A DNA stretch of 64,000 nt from Oleispira sp036960605 (GTDB lineage Bacteria > Pseudomonadota > Gammaproteobacteria > Pseudomonadales > Oceanobacteraceae): contig JBALXI010000001.1 of assembly GCA_036960605.1 (NCBI GenBank), positions 248,001 to 312,000 of the forward strand, given 5' to 3'. Below are positions 17,418-25,464 of this stretch, piece by piece. How positions within the stretch are numbered: the first letter of the stretch is position 1; each line of letters opens with the position of its first letter. The position numbers and the translations under genes are program-made. The notes below the pieces were generated by a model that ran no database searches, had not been told where the DNA came from, and saw only the letters and a list, made by a program, of their open reading frames with translations.

Positions 17418-17636
17418 ATTGGACCTCCTTGAAATATATAATCCTAAGAATAGGCTCGATTATGAGAGCTGCCAGAAAATAGGTGGCCATTTTTATATTA
17501 AGTTACAAATAAGACAGGAATGTAGGTTTTTGTAAGAAGAAAGAACGAGTGTTAAATCCACTGCTATGATCAAAATGAAGTAGGGAAGTTTAATCACCCT
17601 AATAAATTTGCCTGAATAGAGTAGTAGGCTGACCAA

Positions 17637-18164
17637 ATGATAAAAAAAATAGCATTTGCCACCGATCTTGGCGTTCTAGGACCGTATGTATTATGTCATG
17701 CCTTAGAACTTTCAAAACAGTTTGACGCTAAAGTAGATATTGTTCACGTTATTGAGCCTATGGGAGTATTTGCAGAATCGATTTTAGACATTTTTTTGCC
17801 CCAAGAAGATCTCGACCACTTACGAAAAGAGGGGGTTCATGACGTGATAGGGATCATCAAAGAGCGCATTTCAGATACCATGGCTTCCGAGTTTACAGGG
17901 GATGACGATGAATCTTTTTTAGGTGAGATCAGTGTAGTACGCGGTCAAGCTGCAGACGCCATTCTTGAATATGCCGATAATAATCATATCGATATGATCG
18001 TTATGGGAACCCATGGCGAGCACGGGAAAATGATGGGAGGTCTAGGCTCGGTCGCATCGAAGGTATTACAAAGAAGCTCGGTGCCCGTGTTAATGGTGCC
18101 ATTAACACGAGTTACCAATCAATTAGGTGTTGCCCATAACGAGCCACTTCGCCGCATGCTTTAG
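17637..18164 (+). CDS. Universal stress protein, UspA family (ATP-binding type)
   Basis: A 175-residue single USP domain. The N-terminal strand IKKIAFATDLG starts the Rossmann-like fold. The C-terminal nucleotide motif G-x2-G-x9-G-S is present (GTHG, nine residues, GS) and is followed by VLQRSSVPVLMVP. This motif marks the ATP-binding class, as opposed to true UspA. Such proteins accumulate under starvation or redox stress, and the partner is unknown. Residues about 95-115 form an acidic insertion (TGDDDESF). It shares an upstream region with the divergent small HTH gene, which is a candidate regulator. Confidence 0.92.
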   Translation: MIKKIAFATDLGVLGPYVLCHALELSKQFDAKVDIVHVIEPMGVFAESILDIFLPQEDLDHLRKEGVHDVIGIIKERISDTMASEFTGDDDESFLGEISVVRGQAADAILEYADNNHIDMIVMGTHGEHGKMMGGLGSVASKVLQRSSVPVLMVPLTRVTNQLGVAHNEPLRRML

Positions 18165-18170
18165 GCTGTT

Positions 18171-18204
18171 AATTGAGAGAGCTAGCTAATTGAGAGGGCT
18201 AGCT
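18171..18204. repeat. Tandem 17-bp duplication containing AGCTAGCT
   Basis: Two head-to-tail copies (18171-18187 and 18188-18204) differ at one base, and each ends in GCTAGCT. The second copy overlaps the stop codon of the minus-strand tauE-like gene. It lies between convergent genes. Confidence 0.75.
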
Positions 18205-18975
18205 AAAAAAAGCGTATTTAGCCCCTAAGAAAAAGAGGATGCTAGCCAATAATGGCTTTAAAACCCCGTCCGGTAGGTGGTGTGAAACCTTACTGCCTAA
18301 CTGGATGGCAGGAATAGAGCCAACCAATAAAGCAAATAACAGTCCGAAATCAACATTCCCCAGGTACATATGAACTAAACCCGCCGCTGCCGTTAACGGT
18401 ACCGCGTGAGCGATATCGGTGCCAACAACATGCGAAGAACGTAGTGCTGGGTAAAGCAGCATCAATACTGCCGTTCCAATAGCACCAGCGCCAACCGAAG
18501 TCAGAGTCACTAATACACCTAGAACAATACCCATCATAACCGTAAGAACATCGCGTACGCGGTCATTGCGAGCACTCGGGCTGCGAATCGTAAAGCGTTG
18601 CAACTGCTTACGAAACAACACCACAAAAGCGGTCAGAAGCAGCATGATGCCTAAACTGCTTTTAATCAGCGCCTCATAGCCTTCCGAGTCTGTAAACAAA
18701 CTCTGCAGCGAAAAGCCAGTAATGAGCGCCGCAGGAATGCTGCCCAATGCCAAGAGCTTAACCAATTTCCACTCGACGTGTTTTTGCCGGTGATGGCTAT
18801 AAACACCACTGGCTTTGGTTAACGACGCATACATTAAATCAGTGCCCACAGCGATATTGGGCGGAAAACCGAACAATAAGAGAAGAGGGGTCATTAATGC
18901 GCCACCACCGATGCCGGTGATGCCAACAACAAAGCCGACGGCTGCGCCGGCTAAGATATATAACAAAATATCCAT
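18199..18975 (-). CDS. TauE/SafE family sulfite/organosulfonate exporter-like membrane protein
   Basis: A 258-residue protein with about 7-8 membrane helices. It has the family's duplicated motif: GITGIGGGALMTPLLLLFGF in the first half and TSVGAGAIGTAVLMLLYP in the second. TauE/SafE members export sulfite, sulfoacetate or other small anions. Substrate assignment is not possible from sequence, but the gene is divergent from cysB (134 bases apart), which supports a link to sulfur metabolism. The stop codon lies in a small tandem duplication. Confidence 0.88.
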   Translation of the reverse strand: MDILLYILAGAAVGFVVGITGIGGGALMTPLLLLFGFPPNIAVGTDLMYASLTKASGVYSHHRQKHVEWKLVKLLALGSIPAALITGFSLQSLFTDSEGYEALIKSSLGIMLLLTAFVVLFRKQLQRFTIRSPSARNDRVRDVLTVMMGIVLGVLVTLTSVGAGAIGTAVLMLLYPALRSSHVVGTDIAHAVPLTAAAGLVHMYLGNVDFGLLFALLVGSIPAIQLGSKVSHHLPDGVLKPLLASILFFLGAKYAFFS

Positions 18976-19108
18976 GAATATAGTCTAAAGTACTAATATG
19001 AGTCTAATAAAAGAGAAGACTGGTAAATTATACGTTTCCAGCTATTCTGGAAAGGAATATTTATTTATATTTTTATAACCTTTTCGAAGGTTGAGGGATG
19101 GAAGCAAT

Positions 19109-20083
19109 ATGAAATTGCAGCAATTGCGTTATATTTGGGAGGTCGCACATCACGATTTGAACGTGTCGGCGACAGCTCAGGTGCTCTATACCTCTCAACC
19201 TGGTATCAGTAAACAAATACGATTATTGGAAGATGAGCTCGGTGTTGAGATTTTTGCCCGCAGTGGTAAGCACCTCACGCGCATCACTCCAGCAGGGGAA
19301 GCGATTCTTAAAATCGCCGGAGAAATTCTACGCAAGGTTGAAAGCATCAAGCAGGTTGCGCAGGAATTCAGTGATGAAACGAAGGGCAGCCTATCAATTG
19401 CCACTACGCATACTCAAGCGCGTTATGCGCTGCCAAGTGTCATTGAAAGTTTCATGGGCAAGTTTCCAGACGTATCGTTGCACATGCATCAAGGTACGCC
19501 GATGCAAATCGCTGAGATGGCCGCCAATGGCGGGGTTGATTTTGCCATAGCAACCGAAGCGATGGAGCTGTTTGGCGATCTTATTATGATGCCGTGCTAC
19601 CGCTGGAACCGCAGTATACTGGTACCGAAAGACCATCCATTAGCAAGCCACCCAAATCCCACCCTAGAGGAAGTCGCTGCGTATCCATTGGTTACGTATG
19701 TCTTTGGCTTTACAGGGCGCTCAAAGCTAGATGAGGCCTTCAAGAGCCGAAATCTTACGCCACGAGTCGTATTTACCGCAGCCGACGCCGACGTAATCAA
19801 AACGTATGTCCGTTTAGGGGTAGGTATTGGTATTGTCGCCACGATGGCGATTGATGAAAATCTAGATGATGACTTGGTCGCGATTGACGCGAGCCACTTG
19901 TTTGCGTCGAGCGTGACTCAGATAGGTTTCCGCAAAGGAACGTTCTTGCGCGGATATATGTTTGATTTTATTGAACGCTTCGCACCGCACTTAACGAAGG
20001 CAATGGTTAATAAAGCAACGCAATGCCACAACAAACAAGAAATGGACGAGCTGTTTAAGGATATAGATTTACCTGAACGCTAG
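19109..20083 (+). CDS. cysB: CysB, LysR-type activator of cysteine biosynthesis
   Basis: A 324-residue regulator, identical in length to E. coli CysB. The winged helix at residues 1-60 has MKLQQLRYIWEVAHHDLNVS and TSQPGISKQIRLLEDELG. The effector domain contains ATTHTQARYALP, a typical sulfate/N-acetylserine site segment. CysB activates sulfate assimilation genes when O- or N-acetylserine signals sulfur shortage. The ATG at 19109 has GGAAG at good spacing; a TTG six codons upstream is rejected. The gene converges on cysH, its probable target, with two copies of the CACAGAG repeat in between, and is divergent from the TauE-like gene. Confidence 0.96.
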   Translation: MKLQQLRYIWEVAHHDLNVSATAQVLYTSQPGISKQIRLLEDELGVEIFARSGKHLTRITPAGEAILKIAGEILRKVESIKQVAQEFSDETKGSLSIATTHTQARYALPSVIESFMGKFPDVSLHMHQGTPMQIAEMAANGGVDFAIATEAMELFGDLIMMPCYRWNRSILVPKDHPLASHPNPTLEEVAAYPLVTYVFGFTGRSKLDEAFKSRNLTPRVVFTAADADVIKTYVRLGVGIGIVATMAIDENLDDDLVAIDASHLFASSVTQIGFRKGTFLRGYMFDFIERFAPHLTKAMVNKATQCHNKQEMDELFKDIDLPER

Positions 20084-20116
20084 CCCTTTAAAAGAAAATA
20101 GACAAAAAAGCGGTTG

Positions 20117-20155
20117 ACCACAGAGTGCACAGAGCCGCTTCGCGACACAGAGAAA
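20117..20155 (+). repeat. CACAGAG intergenic repeat, copy 2
   Basis: ACCACAGAG-TGCACAGAG-CCGCTTCGCGACACAGAG. It is the second copy of the family, in plus orientation, immediately after cysB. It is paired with the inverted copy 3 at 20255-20290. Confidence 0.8.
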
Positions 20156-20254
20156 GAAAGGAGAAAAGAAAAGAGAAAAGGAGATAGGTGGAAGAGGCTG
20201 TTGTGCGGCCCCTTCTTATTTCCCACCTAATTTATATGTCCTTTTTTTGCTTTA

Positions 20255-20290
20255 CCTCTGTGTAGCGAAGCGTCTCGGTGCCTCGGTGGT
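20255..20290 (-). repeat. CACAGAG intergenic repeat, copy 3 (inverted)
   Basis: On the minus strand it reads ACCACCGAGGCACCGAGA, then CGCTTCGCTACACAGAGG. It ends 11 bases before the cysH stop codon and faces copy 2, so a transcript through both could fold into a long hairpin between the convergent cysB and cysH genes. Confidence 0.8.
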
Positions 20291-20300
20291 GAATAGTCTT

Positions 20301-21020
20301 TTAGCCCTTGCCAATAATATTCCCAGCATGCAAACCACACTCTTTATGATCGCCACCTTCCCACCACCAGCGGCCTTCGCGCTCATGCTGATTAGGCAGA
20401 ACAGGGCGAGTACAAGGCTCGCAGCCTATGCTGATATACCCCTGATTATGCAACTCATTAAACGGCACATCAAAAATCTTAATGTATTCCCATACCTGAG
20501 CCGACGTCCAGTTAGCCAGAGGGTTGTACTTATAAAGCACTTCGCCAGCACCGGGGAAGTTATCTTTTTCACATAAATCAATCTCAGTTCGCGTACCCGG
20601 GCTCTGATCTTTGCGCTGGCCAGTCACCCAAGCATCGAGCGTCGTTAACTTACGCTTAAGCGGAGCAATCTTACGTACGCCACAGCATTCTTTATGGCCG
20701 TCGTCATAAAAACTGTACAAACCTTTCTCTTTAGTGAAGGTTTCAAGTGCAGCCTGTTCTGGTGACATGAGTTCAATTTGAATATTGTAATGCTTGCGAA
20801 CTTTTTCTATAAACTGGTAAGTCTCAGGATGAAGACGCCCAGTATCTAAGCAAAATATCTGTACGTTAGGATCAATCTTAGTGGCCATATCAACCAAGAT
20901 AACGTCTTCTGCACCACTGAAGCTAACAGCGATTTTGCCATGAGTTTCAATGGCATGTTTGATTAGGTCCTTTGGGCGTTTGTCGGCAAAGTCCTGATTG
21001 ATTTGGTCTAGATCAAGCAT
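20301..21020 (-). CDS. cysH: CysH, assimilatory adenylylsulfate (APS) reductase, Fe-S type
   Basis: A 239-residue thioredoxin-dependent reductase making sulfite for CysI. The nucleotide-binding SFSGAEDV (residues 33-40) and the catalytic KECGLH cysteine (Cys228) are present. Two extra cysteine pairs, Cys112-Cys113 in KECCGVRK and Cys200/Cys203 in GCEPC, are the ligands of a [4Fe-4S] cluster and mark APS-type rather than PAPS-type (E. coli) reductases. This is the Pseudomonas and plant-type arrangement. The ATG at 21020 has GAGAG upstream; a GTG six codons earlier is less likely. It is convergent with cysB. Confidence 0.95.
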   Translation of the reverse strand: MLDLDQINQDFADKRPKDLIKHAIETHGKIAVSFSGAEDVILVDMATKIDPNVQIFCLDTGRLHPETYQFIEKVRKHYNIQIELMSPEQAALETFTKEKGLYSFYDDGHKECCGVRKIAPLKRKLTTLDAWVTGQRKDQSPGTRTEIDLCEKDNFPGAGEVLYKYNPLANWTSAQVWEYIKIFDVPFNELHNQGYISIGCEPCTRPVLPNQHEREGRWWWEGGDHKECGLHAGNIIGKG

Positions 21021-21234
21021 GTTATTACTCTCTATCACGGTTGTTTCTTGATTTTATAGGTATATGTAAAGGTATATAAATAGGTCTACTGAAAGAAGAA
21101 TATCATGTTTACACATATGCTTTAAAATAATTAAAGCTGATATTAATATAATGAAAAGTCAGCATCACAAGGGTTTCTAGCGGTGAGAGACTATTGTTTT
21201 TAGCCAATTTGCTGTTAGAGTACGCTTTTTTCTT

Positions 21235-21294
21235 AGCGTTAAAAATAACGTTAAGAATAGCGTTAGAAATAATGTCAAAAACAATGCTGAAAAT
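21235..21294 (+). repeat. Degenerate 12-bp tandem repeat in the thrH leader
   Basis: Five 12-base units run head to tail: AGCGTTAAAAAT, AACGTTAAGAAT, AGCGTTAGAAAT, AATGTCAAAAAC and AATGCTGAAAAT. They end exactly at the thrH ribosome site (GGAG at 21295-21298). The period is clear, with divergence increasing towards the gene. Confidence 0.7.
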
Positions 21295-21305
21295 TGGAGA
21301 ATATT

Positions 21306-21923
21306 GTGGAAGTAGCTTGCTTAGATCTTGAAGGTGTATTAATTCCTGAAGTCTGGATAGAATTTGCCAATAAAACAGGCATTGAAGAGTTAAAAGCGAC
21401 AACGCGTGATATTCCAGATTACGACGTATTAATGAAGCAGCGTCTTCGCATTCTGGATGAGCACGGCTTTAAGCTACAAGACATTCAAGCTGTGATCGCA
21501 ACCCTTAAGCCTTTAGAAGGTGCGGTTGAATTTATTGATTGGTTACGTGAGCGTTTCCAGGTGATTATTTTGTCTGATACTTTTTACGAGTTCTCTCAGC
21601 CATTAATGCGTCAGCTAGGTTTCCCAACTTTATTCTGCCATCGTTTAGAAACTGATGAAGAAGGCCGTGTAGTCGATTATCACTTACGCCAAGCCGATCC
21701 TAAGCGTCAGTCTATTCGTGCTTTGCAAACAATTTACTACCGCACGATTGCGGCCGGTGATTCTTACAATGATACAACGATGTTGGCCGAAGCTGATGCG
21801 GGTATCTTGTTTAAAGCACCTAAGAACGTGATTGAAGAGTTTCCGCAGTTTCCTGCTGTTCATGAATTTGAAGACCTTAAGAAAGAATTCTTGAAAGCTT
21901 CTAACCGCGATTTAACGCTTTAA
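21306..21923 (+). CDS. thrH: ThrH, bifunctional phosphoserine phosphatase / homoserine phosphotransferase
   Basis: A 205-residue HAD-superfamily enzyme, the same length as P. aeruginosa ThrH. HAD motif I is CLDLEGVLIPE (nucleophile Asp and the acid/base position taken by Glu), motif II lies in VIILSDTFYE, and motif IV is AAGDSYNDTTML. ThrH dephosphorylates phosphoserine and can transfer the phosphate to homoserine, linking serine and threonine synthesis. The GTG at 21306 is chosen because it gives the standard N-terminus (M-E-V-A-C-L) and has GGAG seven bases upstream; an upstream TTG overlaps that site. A 12-bp tandem repeat occupies the leader. Confidence 0.94.
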   Translation: MEVACLDLEGVLIPEVWIEFANKTGIEELKATTRDIPDYDVLMKQRLRILDEHGFKLQDIQAVIATLKPLEGAVEFIDWLRERFQVIILSDTFYEFSQPLMRQLGFPTLFCHRLETDEEGRVVDYHLRQADPKRQSIRALQTIYYRTIAAGDSYNDTTMLAEADAGILFKAPKNVIEEFPQFPAVHEFEDLKKEFLKASNRDLTL

Positions 21924-22016
21924 TTGGTAAAGCAAGCAGTGTTTAGAGCCCTCTAAGCACTGCTGAAAAGGGTGCTGTTAAAGGCCCTAAAAATACCCAG
22001 TTGTGCTTTCGCTTTT

Positions 22017-22038
22017 CCTCTGTGCCCTCTGTGGTTAA
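22017..22038 (-). repeat. CACAGAG intergenic repeat, copy 4 (inverted, shortened)
   Basis: On the minus strand it reads TTAACCACAGAGGGCACAGAGG. It lacks the central CGCTxCGC part. It faces copy 5 across 42 bases between the convergent thrH and pabB genes. Confidence 0.75.
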
Positions 22039-22080
22039 TATCTTTACCGCTTTTTTAAGCACCAAAAGAAACAAAACTGT

Positions 22081-22122
22081 TTAACCACAGAGGACACAGA
22101 GCGCTACGCTACACAGAGGAAG
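22081..22122 (+). repeat. CACAGAG intergenic repeat, copy 5
   Basis: TTAACCACAGAGGACACAGAG, then CGCTACGCTACACAGAGGAAG. It is the fullest copy and is nearly identical to copy 1. It ends three bases before the pabB stop codon and is inverted relative to copy 4. Confidence 0.8.
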
Positions 22123-22124
22123 AG

Positions 22125-23642
22125 CTAAATCTTTTCTATTGTTTCCATGATACGGCGTATCTTGGTTAAGCTCTCTTCGTACTCCTCATTACAATCCGAA
22201 TCTACAGTAATGCCACCGCCGCCCCAGCAGGTAATCGTATTGTCTCGAAACTCTAAGCTGCGTATTAGGATATTGAAGTCGGTATTGCCGGTATCGGAGA
22301 AATAACCAAAGCTGCCGCAATATAAAGAGCGCGGCTGTACTTCTAACTCATTAATGATCTCCATTGCCCGTTTTTTGGGTGCGCCCGTGATCGAGCCGCC
22401 AGGGAATGCATTGCCTATCGCTTCGGCATGAGTCACTCCGAGTTTTAGCTGGGCGCTGATGGTGCTTACTAAATGGTGCACGTTCGGGTGAGATTCTAAT
22501 TCAAACAATTTATCAACCTGCACGCTGCCAGGTTGGGCAGACATACTGAGGTCGTTACGCAACAAATCAACAATCATTAGATTTTCTGCCTGATTCTTGC
22601 TGCTATTAAGCAGCTCTTTAATTAGTTCTTTGTCGAGTACCGGATCATCACTGCGTTTAATAGTTCCTTTAATAGGTTTAGCTTCTAACTTACCCGAACT
22701 ATTAATGCTAATAAATCGCTCTGGGCTCATGCTCACCAGCTCGCAGTGCTCACCTTCAAAGTAGCAGCCAAAGCTAGGTTTAAGTGCTTGGAATAAAGGC
22801 TGCAGGGTATCGAGGGGTGAGCCGGTGTAATTAGCGCTAATAAAAGGATGCGTTAAATTAACCTGATAACAATCACCGGCTATTAAATAGTCTTGAACTT
22901 TAGAAAAAGCCTGCTGGTAATTCTGCTGACTCCATTTAGCAATAAAGGGCTCTGCCTGGAAACTTGATGGCGTAACAGATGCTGATTCTGATTCTGATTC
23001 TAGTTCTAATTTAAGTGCTGGTGCCGGTGACAGCGCTGTTGAGTCCGACGCTCTTTCATTTAACTGTGCAGCCAATAACCACTCATACGCTTCTATAGCG
23101 GCCTGATCTGGCTCACCTAATAAATAAAAGCAGCTATTTAGGTGGTCAAAACAAATACTCCAAGGATAGTAGTTAAATTCTGCGATCACCCCAGCCTGTG
23201 TACTTTGCGCCTGAGGATAAGAGAAGTAGCCAACCCAGCCAGAGTGAAGGGGTACTTCTCGGCCATTTGTCAGTGCTGAATTAGCGCTAGAGCGCAGCGA
23301 TGGCTTAGATACAGAGCCGGTATCGGTTAAAAATGATTGTTTCCAGCGATCAACCTCTTCACCACAGCTAAACGACTTAGATTGGCTGGGGTTGGCGCAC
23401 AGAAAGCTAAATTGTCGATCGCGGTTGGTGTCTTTATTTTCACCTACGCTTTCTTCTTCTGCATTAATCGCGTGTATTGCATGAGATGTCTCTGAAACAA
23501 GTAGGCTGATCTTATATAGCGATACGTTGTTTTTAGCTACGCGGCTCATTTTTATAAGCGAAGTGAATAGCTGGCAGGAATCCAAAGCGGCTGAGTCGGA
23601 ATAATGTACTTTGGTGCTAGTACGTTTGTTTTGAAAAGGCAT
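22125..23642 (-). CDS. pabB: PabB, aminodeoxychorismate synthase component I
   Basis: A 505-residue enzyme of folate (p-aminobenzoate) synthesis that aminates chorismate using ammonia from a PabA glutaminase. The C-terminal chorismate-binding domain shows the family landmarks IKGTIKRSDD, LIVDLLRNDL (as MIVDLLRNDLS), HHLVSTISA, AFPGGSITGAPK and the GGGITVDSD terminus. The N-terminal domain is poorly conserved and interrupted by a serine/glutamate-rich linker (about residues 212-223, ESESESAS) encoded by GATTCT hexamers. The lysine in PIKGT indicates the aminodeoxychorismate rather than the anthranilate reaction. Its partner pabC is at 48.6 kb; pabA is not in the window. Divergent from the fil-like cluster. 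Confidence 0.92.
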   Translation of the reverse strand: MPFQNKRTSTKVHYSDSAALDSCQLFTSLIKMSRVAKNNVSLYKISLLVSETSHAIHAINAEEESVGENKDTNRDRQFSFLCANPSQSKSFSCGEEVDRWKQSFLTDTGSVSKPSLRSSANSALTNGREVPLHSGWVGYFSYPQAQSTQAGVIAEFNYYPWSICFDHLNSCFYLLGEPDQAAIEAYEWLLAAQLNERASDSTALSPAPALKLELESESESASVTPSSFQAEPFIAKWSQQNYQQAFSKVQDYLIAGDCYQVNLTHPFISANYTGSPLDTLQPLFQALKPSFGCYFEGEHCELVSMSPERFISINSSGKLEAKPIKGTIKRSDDPVLDKELIKELLNSSKNQAENLMIVDLLRNDLSMSAQPGSVQVDKLFELESHPNVHHLVSTISAQLKLGVTHAEAIGNAFPGGSITGAPKKRAMEIINELEVQPRSLYCGSFGYFSDTGNTDFNILIRSLEFRDNTITCWGGGGITVDSDCNEEYEESLTKIRRIMETIEKI

Positions 23643-23974
23643 TGAAAACGGCTCGGGAGTAGGTGGGATTCTGCCAAATTAGAGGGTTGTAAGACACTTA
23701 ACTCTATCTGTCTGTAGTTTACAAAAAAACTGGCACTAATGTTGAAAAATCTCTAGACAAAGGAACACCTGCATAATATTGTTTGTCCAACTTCTGATCT
23801 TAGTTAAAGAGTAAATCTTCACTAAGTCAGCAGGGCTAGAAATATAACAATAACAATGAACTATGCATGATTAAATTCTCAGAGAAGGCAAATCTTAAAC
23901 GATAAGCAATTTCTACCCAGGGAATAAGAGTAGGGGATACTACTCATAATCATAAAATAACGGAGTGTGCACTC
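23643..23974. other. Divergent intergenic region between pabB and the fil-like cluster
   Basis: 332 bases without a gene. It holds a sigma54-like sequence at 23731-23746 (TGGCAC, five bases, TTGAA, lacking the -12 GC). A 6-bp hairpin GAGTAG-GGGATA-CTACTC lies at 23928-23945. A second hairpin, GAGTG-TG-CACTC (23963-23974), touches the ATG and contains the ribosome site. Confidence 0.45.
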
Positions 23975-25399
23975 ATGAAAACTTTTAAGAAATTAGCTTT
24001 GGTATCTGCAATCGCAGCAGCCCCTTTCGCAGCTCAGGCTATGGAAGCTCTAGATGATTCAACTCTAGGTAATACTACAGGTCAGGCTGGTGTGACGGTT
24101 GAAATGTCTATCGGCGATGCTGGTATTACTATCGGTGGTATTACTTATACTGATACTGCAACTGTAAATGATTCAGCAACAGCTGATCGTGAAGCTGATC
24201 GCTATGCGGATGGTAAAGATAAAACTAACGCAACTGCTGCTGAGGCTTTCTATGATGGCGGTTCTGTTGTTATGCAGAATCTGACTATTAAAAATATTAC
24301 TAAGCTGGTTCAAACTATTGATGTATCAAGTGAAGGTCACTTGTTGATGGGAATGTCTGGTGATAGTGCTTTAGTTAGAGGGAAGGTTGGGGCATCTGGT
24401 GCTTTGGTAGACATGACTGCGTCTGATCTTGGTTCTGATGAAGCGTCTGATGGTGACAATGTTAGTACTGCTACGGACTTGGCTGGAATAACGATTGCAA
24501 ACACTTCTAGTATTACAGCTGATGAGGCAACGGCAATCAATAATCATCGTTTGTCTGCTGGTGTAGGTGTTAAGAATATTCAAATTGCTCTAGGTGGATC
24601 AGCTGCTACAAGTGCTGTTTTACTTCAAGGTACTAATGGTAACCAAGCTGAGCTTGTTAACCACTTGTCACTAAGTGTTGATCTAGGTGATTCGGTTACA
24701 ACTGTTTATAATATGAGTAATGTTGGTGAAGGTGTTGCATCTGCTGATTATGAAGCAGTAACGACCGTTACTGGTACTGGTGCTGATATTACTTTAACAG
24801 CGGGTCAGGCAGAAACACTAGGTGGTGGAGCAAAAGCTGGGGATACTCACACTCTTGCTAATTTAGCTACCTTGACTTCTACCTTGCAAGGTAGTGTTGA
24901 TTCAGTTGGTCATTTGTCAAATGCTGGTGTTATCGGTGATAGCGCAACTACAACAGCTGCTATGGCGATTGGTATGGAAGCATCTTTCCGCCTGAATAAC
25001 CTTGATGTGGGTGTGTTTGGTTATACCGAAGCGCAAGCTACTGCTAAGGTTGCTACGGGTATGGCTGCAGCTTCCGCTTCGACTACGGATACTGCTGCTG
25101 ATTTTATTGATGCTGATGGCAAAATTCTTGGTGGTACTGCCGCTGAGAATCAGGTAGCACTTGCTGCTAATGGTTCTGCAATAGAAATCAAAGGTATGTC
25201 TTTCGCTGGTCTTGATGGCGGTTTAGTTAAGGTTGATCAGGTTATTTGGGCTGATGCAAAAGGCGTAAATATGCAGATTGGTCAAATTCAAGGTAACTTG
25301 AATATCAGCGCGATCGAAATCGGTGGTTCTTCTATCGGTTCTGTTGCGGTTACTGGTATTAACCTTGCTGGTATGACTCAGACTATCTATGGTCACTAA
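23975..25399 (+). CDS. FilA-like secreted protein (DUF6160-type N-terminus)
   Basis: A 474-residue exported protein. Residues 1-22 form a clear signal peptide (MKTFKKLALVSAIAAAPFAAQA). The mature protein opens with MEALDDSTLGNTTGQAGVTVEMS, the conserved start of a family found in Acinetobacter, Pseudomonas and marine relatives and labelled FilA or DUF6160. The rest is Ala/Thr/Gly/Ser-rich with repeated beta-strand-like units and almost no Cys, as in surface or fibre-forming proteins. It is followed by a terminator and then the C39 peptidase gene. Function unknown; a surface structural protein is inferred. Codon use is biased towards T-ending codons, suggesting high expression. Confidence 0.8.
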   Translation: MKTFKKLALVSAIAAAPFAAQAMEALDDSTLGNTTGQAGVTVEMSIGDAGITIGGITYTDTATVNDSATADREADRYADGKDKTNATAAEAFYDGGSVVMQNLTIKNITKLVQTIDVSSEGHLLMGMSGDSALVRGKVGASGALVDMTASDLGSDEASDGDNVSTATDLAGITIANTSSITADEATAINNHRLSAGVGVKNIQIALGGSAATSAVLLQGTNGNQAELVNHLSLSVDLGDSVTTVYNMSNVGEGVASADYEAVTTVTGTGADITLTAGQAETLGGGAKAGDTHTLANLATLTSTLQGSVDSVGHLSNAGVIGDSATTTAAMAIGMEASFRLNNLDVGVFGYTEAQATAKVATGMAAASASTTDTAADFIDADGKILGGTAAENQVALAANGSAIEIKGMSFAGLDGGLVKVDQVIWADAKGVNMQIGQIQGNLNISAIEIGGSSIGSVAVTGINLAGMTQTIYGH

Positions 25400-25440
25400 T
25401 CACTAGTGATTATCTGATGTTAGATTTAGTACTATAAAAG

Positions 25441-25464
25441 AAACCCGCTTCGGCGGGTTTTTTT
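25441..25464 (+). terminator. Rho-independent terminator after the FilA-like gene
   Basis: AAACCCGC and GCGGGTTT enclose a TTCG tetraloop, followed by a T-run, 42 bases after the stop. It would let filA-like be expressed at a higher level than the genes behind it through partial read-through. Confidence 0.9.

Noticed and set aside
21109..21402. 97-codon minus-strand frame opposite the thrH start
   Set aside because: It runs through the 12-bp tandem repeat and overlaps the well-supported N-terminus of thrH on the other strand; no ribosome site or known domain.
23731..23746. Confirmed sigma54 promoter for the fil-like cluster
   Set aside because: The nearly invariant GC at -12 is GA here and the site is 230 bases from the start codon; kept only as a weak hint in the findings.
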